A stretch of DNA of 15,848 nt from assembly GCA_937888615.1 (NCBI GenBank), contig CALABZ010000265.1:1-15848 (forward strand), written 5' to 3'. The first letter of the stretch is position 1. Each line of letters begins with the position of its first letter. The DNA comes from an uncultured Lentisphaeria bacterium (GTDB lineage: Bacteria; Verrucomicrobiota; Lentisphaeria; Victivallales; Victivallaceae). The translations under genes were made by a program, and so were the position numbers. Shown here in pieces: positions 15,335 to 15,848 of this stretch. The notes beneath the pieces are model-generated. The model was given only the letters and a program-made list of their open reading frames with translations. It was not told the origin of the DNA and searched no databases.

Positions 15335-15559
15335 CCGTCGTACCGGCTGCGGTCGATACGTTCCGTTTCGGAGACTGGCCAGAAAGCTCTTTTTGTGTTC
15401 GTGCAGATACGACAACAGACCGTCAACGGTCATTCTGTCAACGCCCGGCGCACCGCCGTTTCTTTTAACTTGCTTGAAAGCCTTGTTGAGATTATTGCGC
15501 TCTAAGACTTGTTCAAACAAATCAGCACCGTCTTTCGGATAAGTTTCCCGTTCCACCAT
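15335..15559 (-). pseudogene. ltrA: Group II intron reverse transcriptase/maturase, N-terminal fragment
   Basis: From ATG 15559 (GGGAG at 15568-15572, 8 nt upstream) the minus strand encodes about 75 residues that match the start of LtrA-like intron-encoded proteins: DLFEQVLERNNLNKAFKQVKRNGGAPGVDRMTVDGL, then SFLASLRNGTYRPQPVRR. The NGGAPGVD motif is the standard beginning of the RT domain. After RR the next conserved segment (normally VEIPKPDGG, leading to the catalytic YADD region) is lost. The frame reads on as Arg-rich nonsense that is the LamG gene in another phase. The YADD, maturase and endonuclease parts are all absent, so the protein cannot be active. The cut point is approximate. 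Confidence 0.8.
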
Positions 15560-15848
15560 GCTCCGCACTCCCAAATAGCTTTCGGCTTCCAGCCTATCCT
15601 TTTCCGGGCAGTTCCATTGCTGGATTTTCTACTTTCCACACATAATGCACCTTTCACTTGCGAAAGAACTACTACTGTTCAGCCCTTCCCGTAAAAAAAA
15701 CGGTACTATGGCCTCTGCTGACTTCCCGGCGCTCAACCATACATCGCTGTACGGGTTGAGTTTACCATACATTCACGGCTTCATTCGTTCCGCATATGTA
15801 CTTTCTGTTCGTCAGGCCGGGATTTTGCCGCCGGCTTCCTTCAGATTC
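15560..15848 (-). mobile_element. 5' part of a group II intron RNA (domains upstream of the ORF; runs off the window)
   Basis: Directly upstream of the RT start the minus strand carries GAAGTCAGCAGAGGCCATAG (within 15702-15725), a sequence typical of the domain III region of bacterial group II introns, with the ORF in domain IV. Before it lies a hairpin CTCAACC/GGTTGAG (15732-15760) whose stem continues past one bulged C to GTACA/TGTAT and closes on a GCGA (GNRA) tetraloop, as in intron tertiary-contact helices. The 5' splice site and most of domain I must lie beyond 15848. Domains V and VI are not seen on the other side of the RT fragment, so the intron is 3'-truncated. Confidence 0.75.

Noticed and set aside
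1..15848. CRISPR arrays, rRNA genes, phage attachment sites
   Set aside because: No regularly spaced repeats, no rRNA-like sequence and no tRNA-derived direct repeats were seen on reading both strands.

Overview
The window is 15.8 kb of moderately GC-rich bacterial chromosome. The envelope proteins (a long AsmA/YdbH-type protein and an exported TPR protein) point to a diderm, Gram-negative-type host. Gene style and content (a sugar-active GH36-like enzyme, a tiny AURKAIP1/COX24-type basic protein, an IS3 remnant, LamG and group II intron debris) would suit a Lentisphaerota/Victivallales-like member of the PVC group. That placement is inference, because no rRNA or phylogenetic marker was compared.

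Layout. (1) 1-768: two minus-strand tRNA genes, Val(GAC) and Gln(CTG), with a broken IS3-type transposase tail between them. (2) 769-2757: a plus-strand GH36/melibiase-like glycosidase with a clear promoter and glutamates where the family normally has its catalytic aspartates. (3) 2952-7061: a 29-residue ribosomal-type basic protein with its own terminator, an exported TPR protein, and priA, the replication-restart helicase. priA reads as broken by a short deletion that removes a conserved helicase motif. (4) 7079-11321: a strong promoter drives a PurN-like formyltransferase-fold protein that is translationally coupled to a 1086-residue AsmA/YdbH-like envelope protein. (5) 11322-11563: a convergent intergenic region with three strong hairpins. 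(6) 11564-14143, minus strand: a compact catabolic-looking cluster of a GntR/FadR-type regulator, a DapA/NanA-type aldolase, and two small cysteine-rich proteins that overlap and resemble each other. A 17-bp palindrome lies at the regulator's own start site and an 18-bp inverted repeat lies in front of the aldolase. (7) 14144-15848: a gap with low-complexity debris, a small two-helix membrane protein, a bidirectional terminator, the C-terminal part of a LamG-domain protein, and a 3'-truncated group II intron (RNA domains plus the first ~75 residues of its reverse transcriptase) fused to it.

The best candidate for an undescribed system is cluster (6). A keto-acid aldolase-family enzyme is made together with two tandem, mutually similar Cys-rich proteins of unknown chemistry, under an apparently self-contained GntR switch. 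Other points worth attention are the priA lesion, the glycosidase with altered catalytic residues, and the intron/LamG chimera at the right edge.
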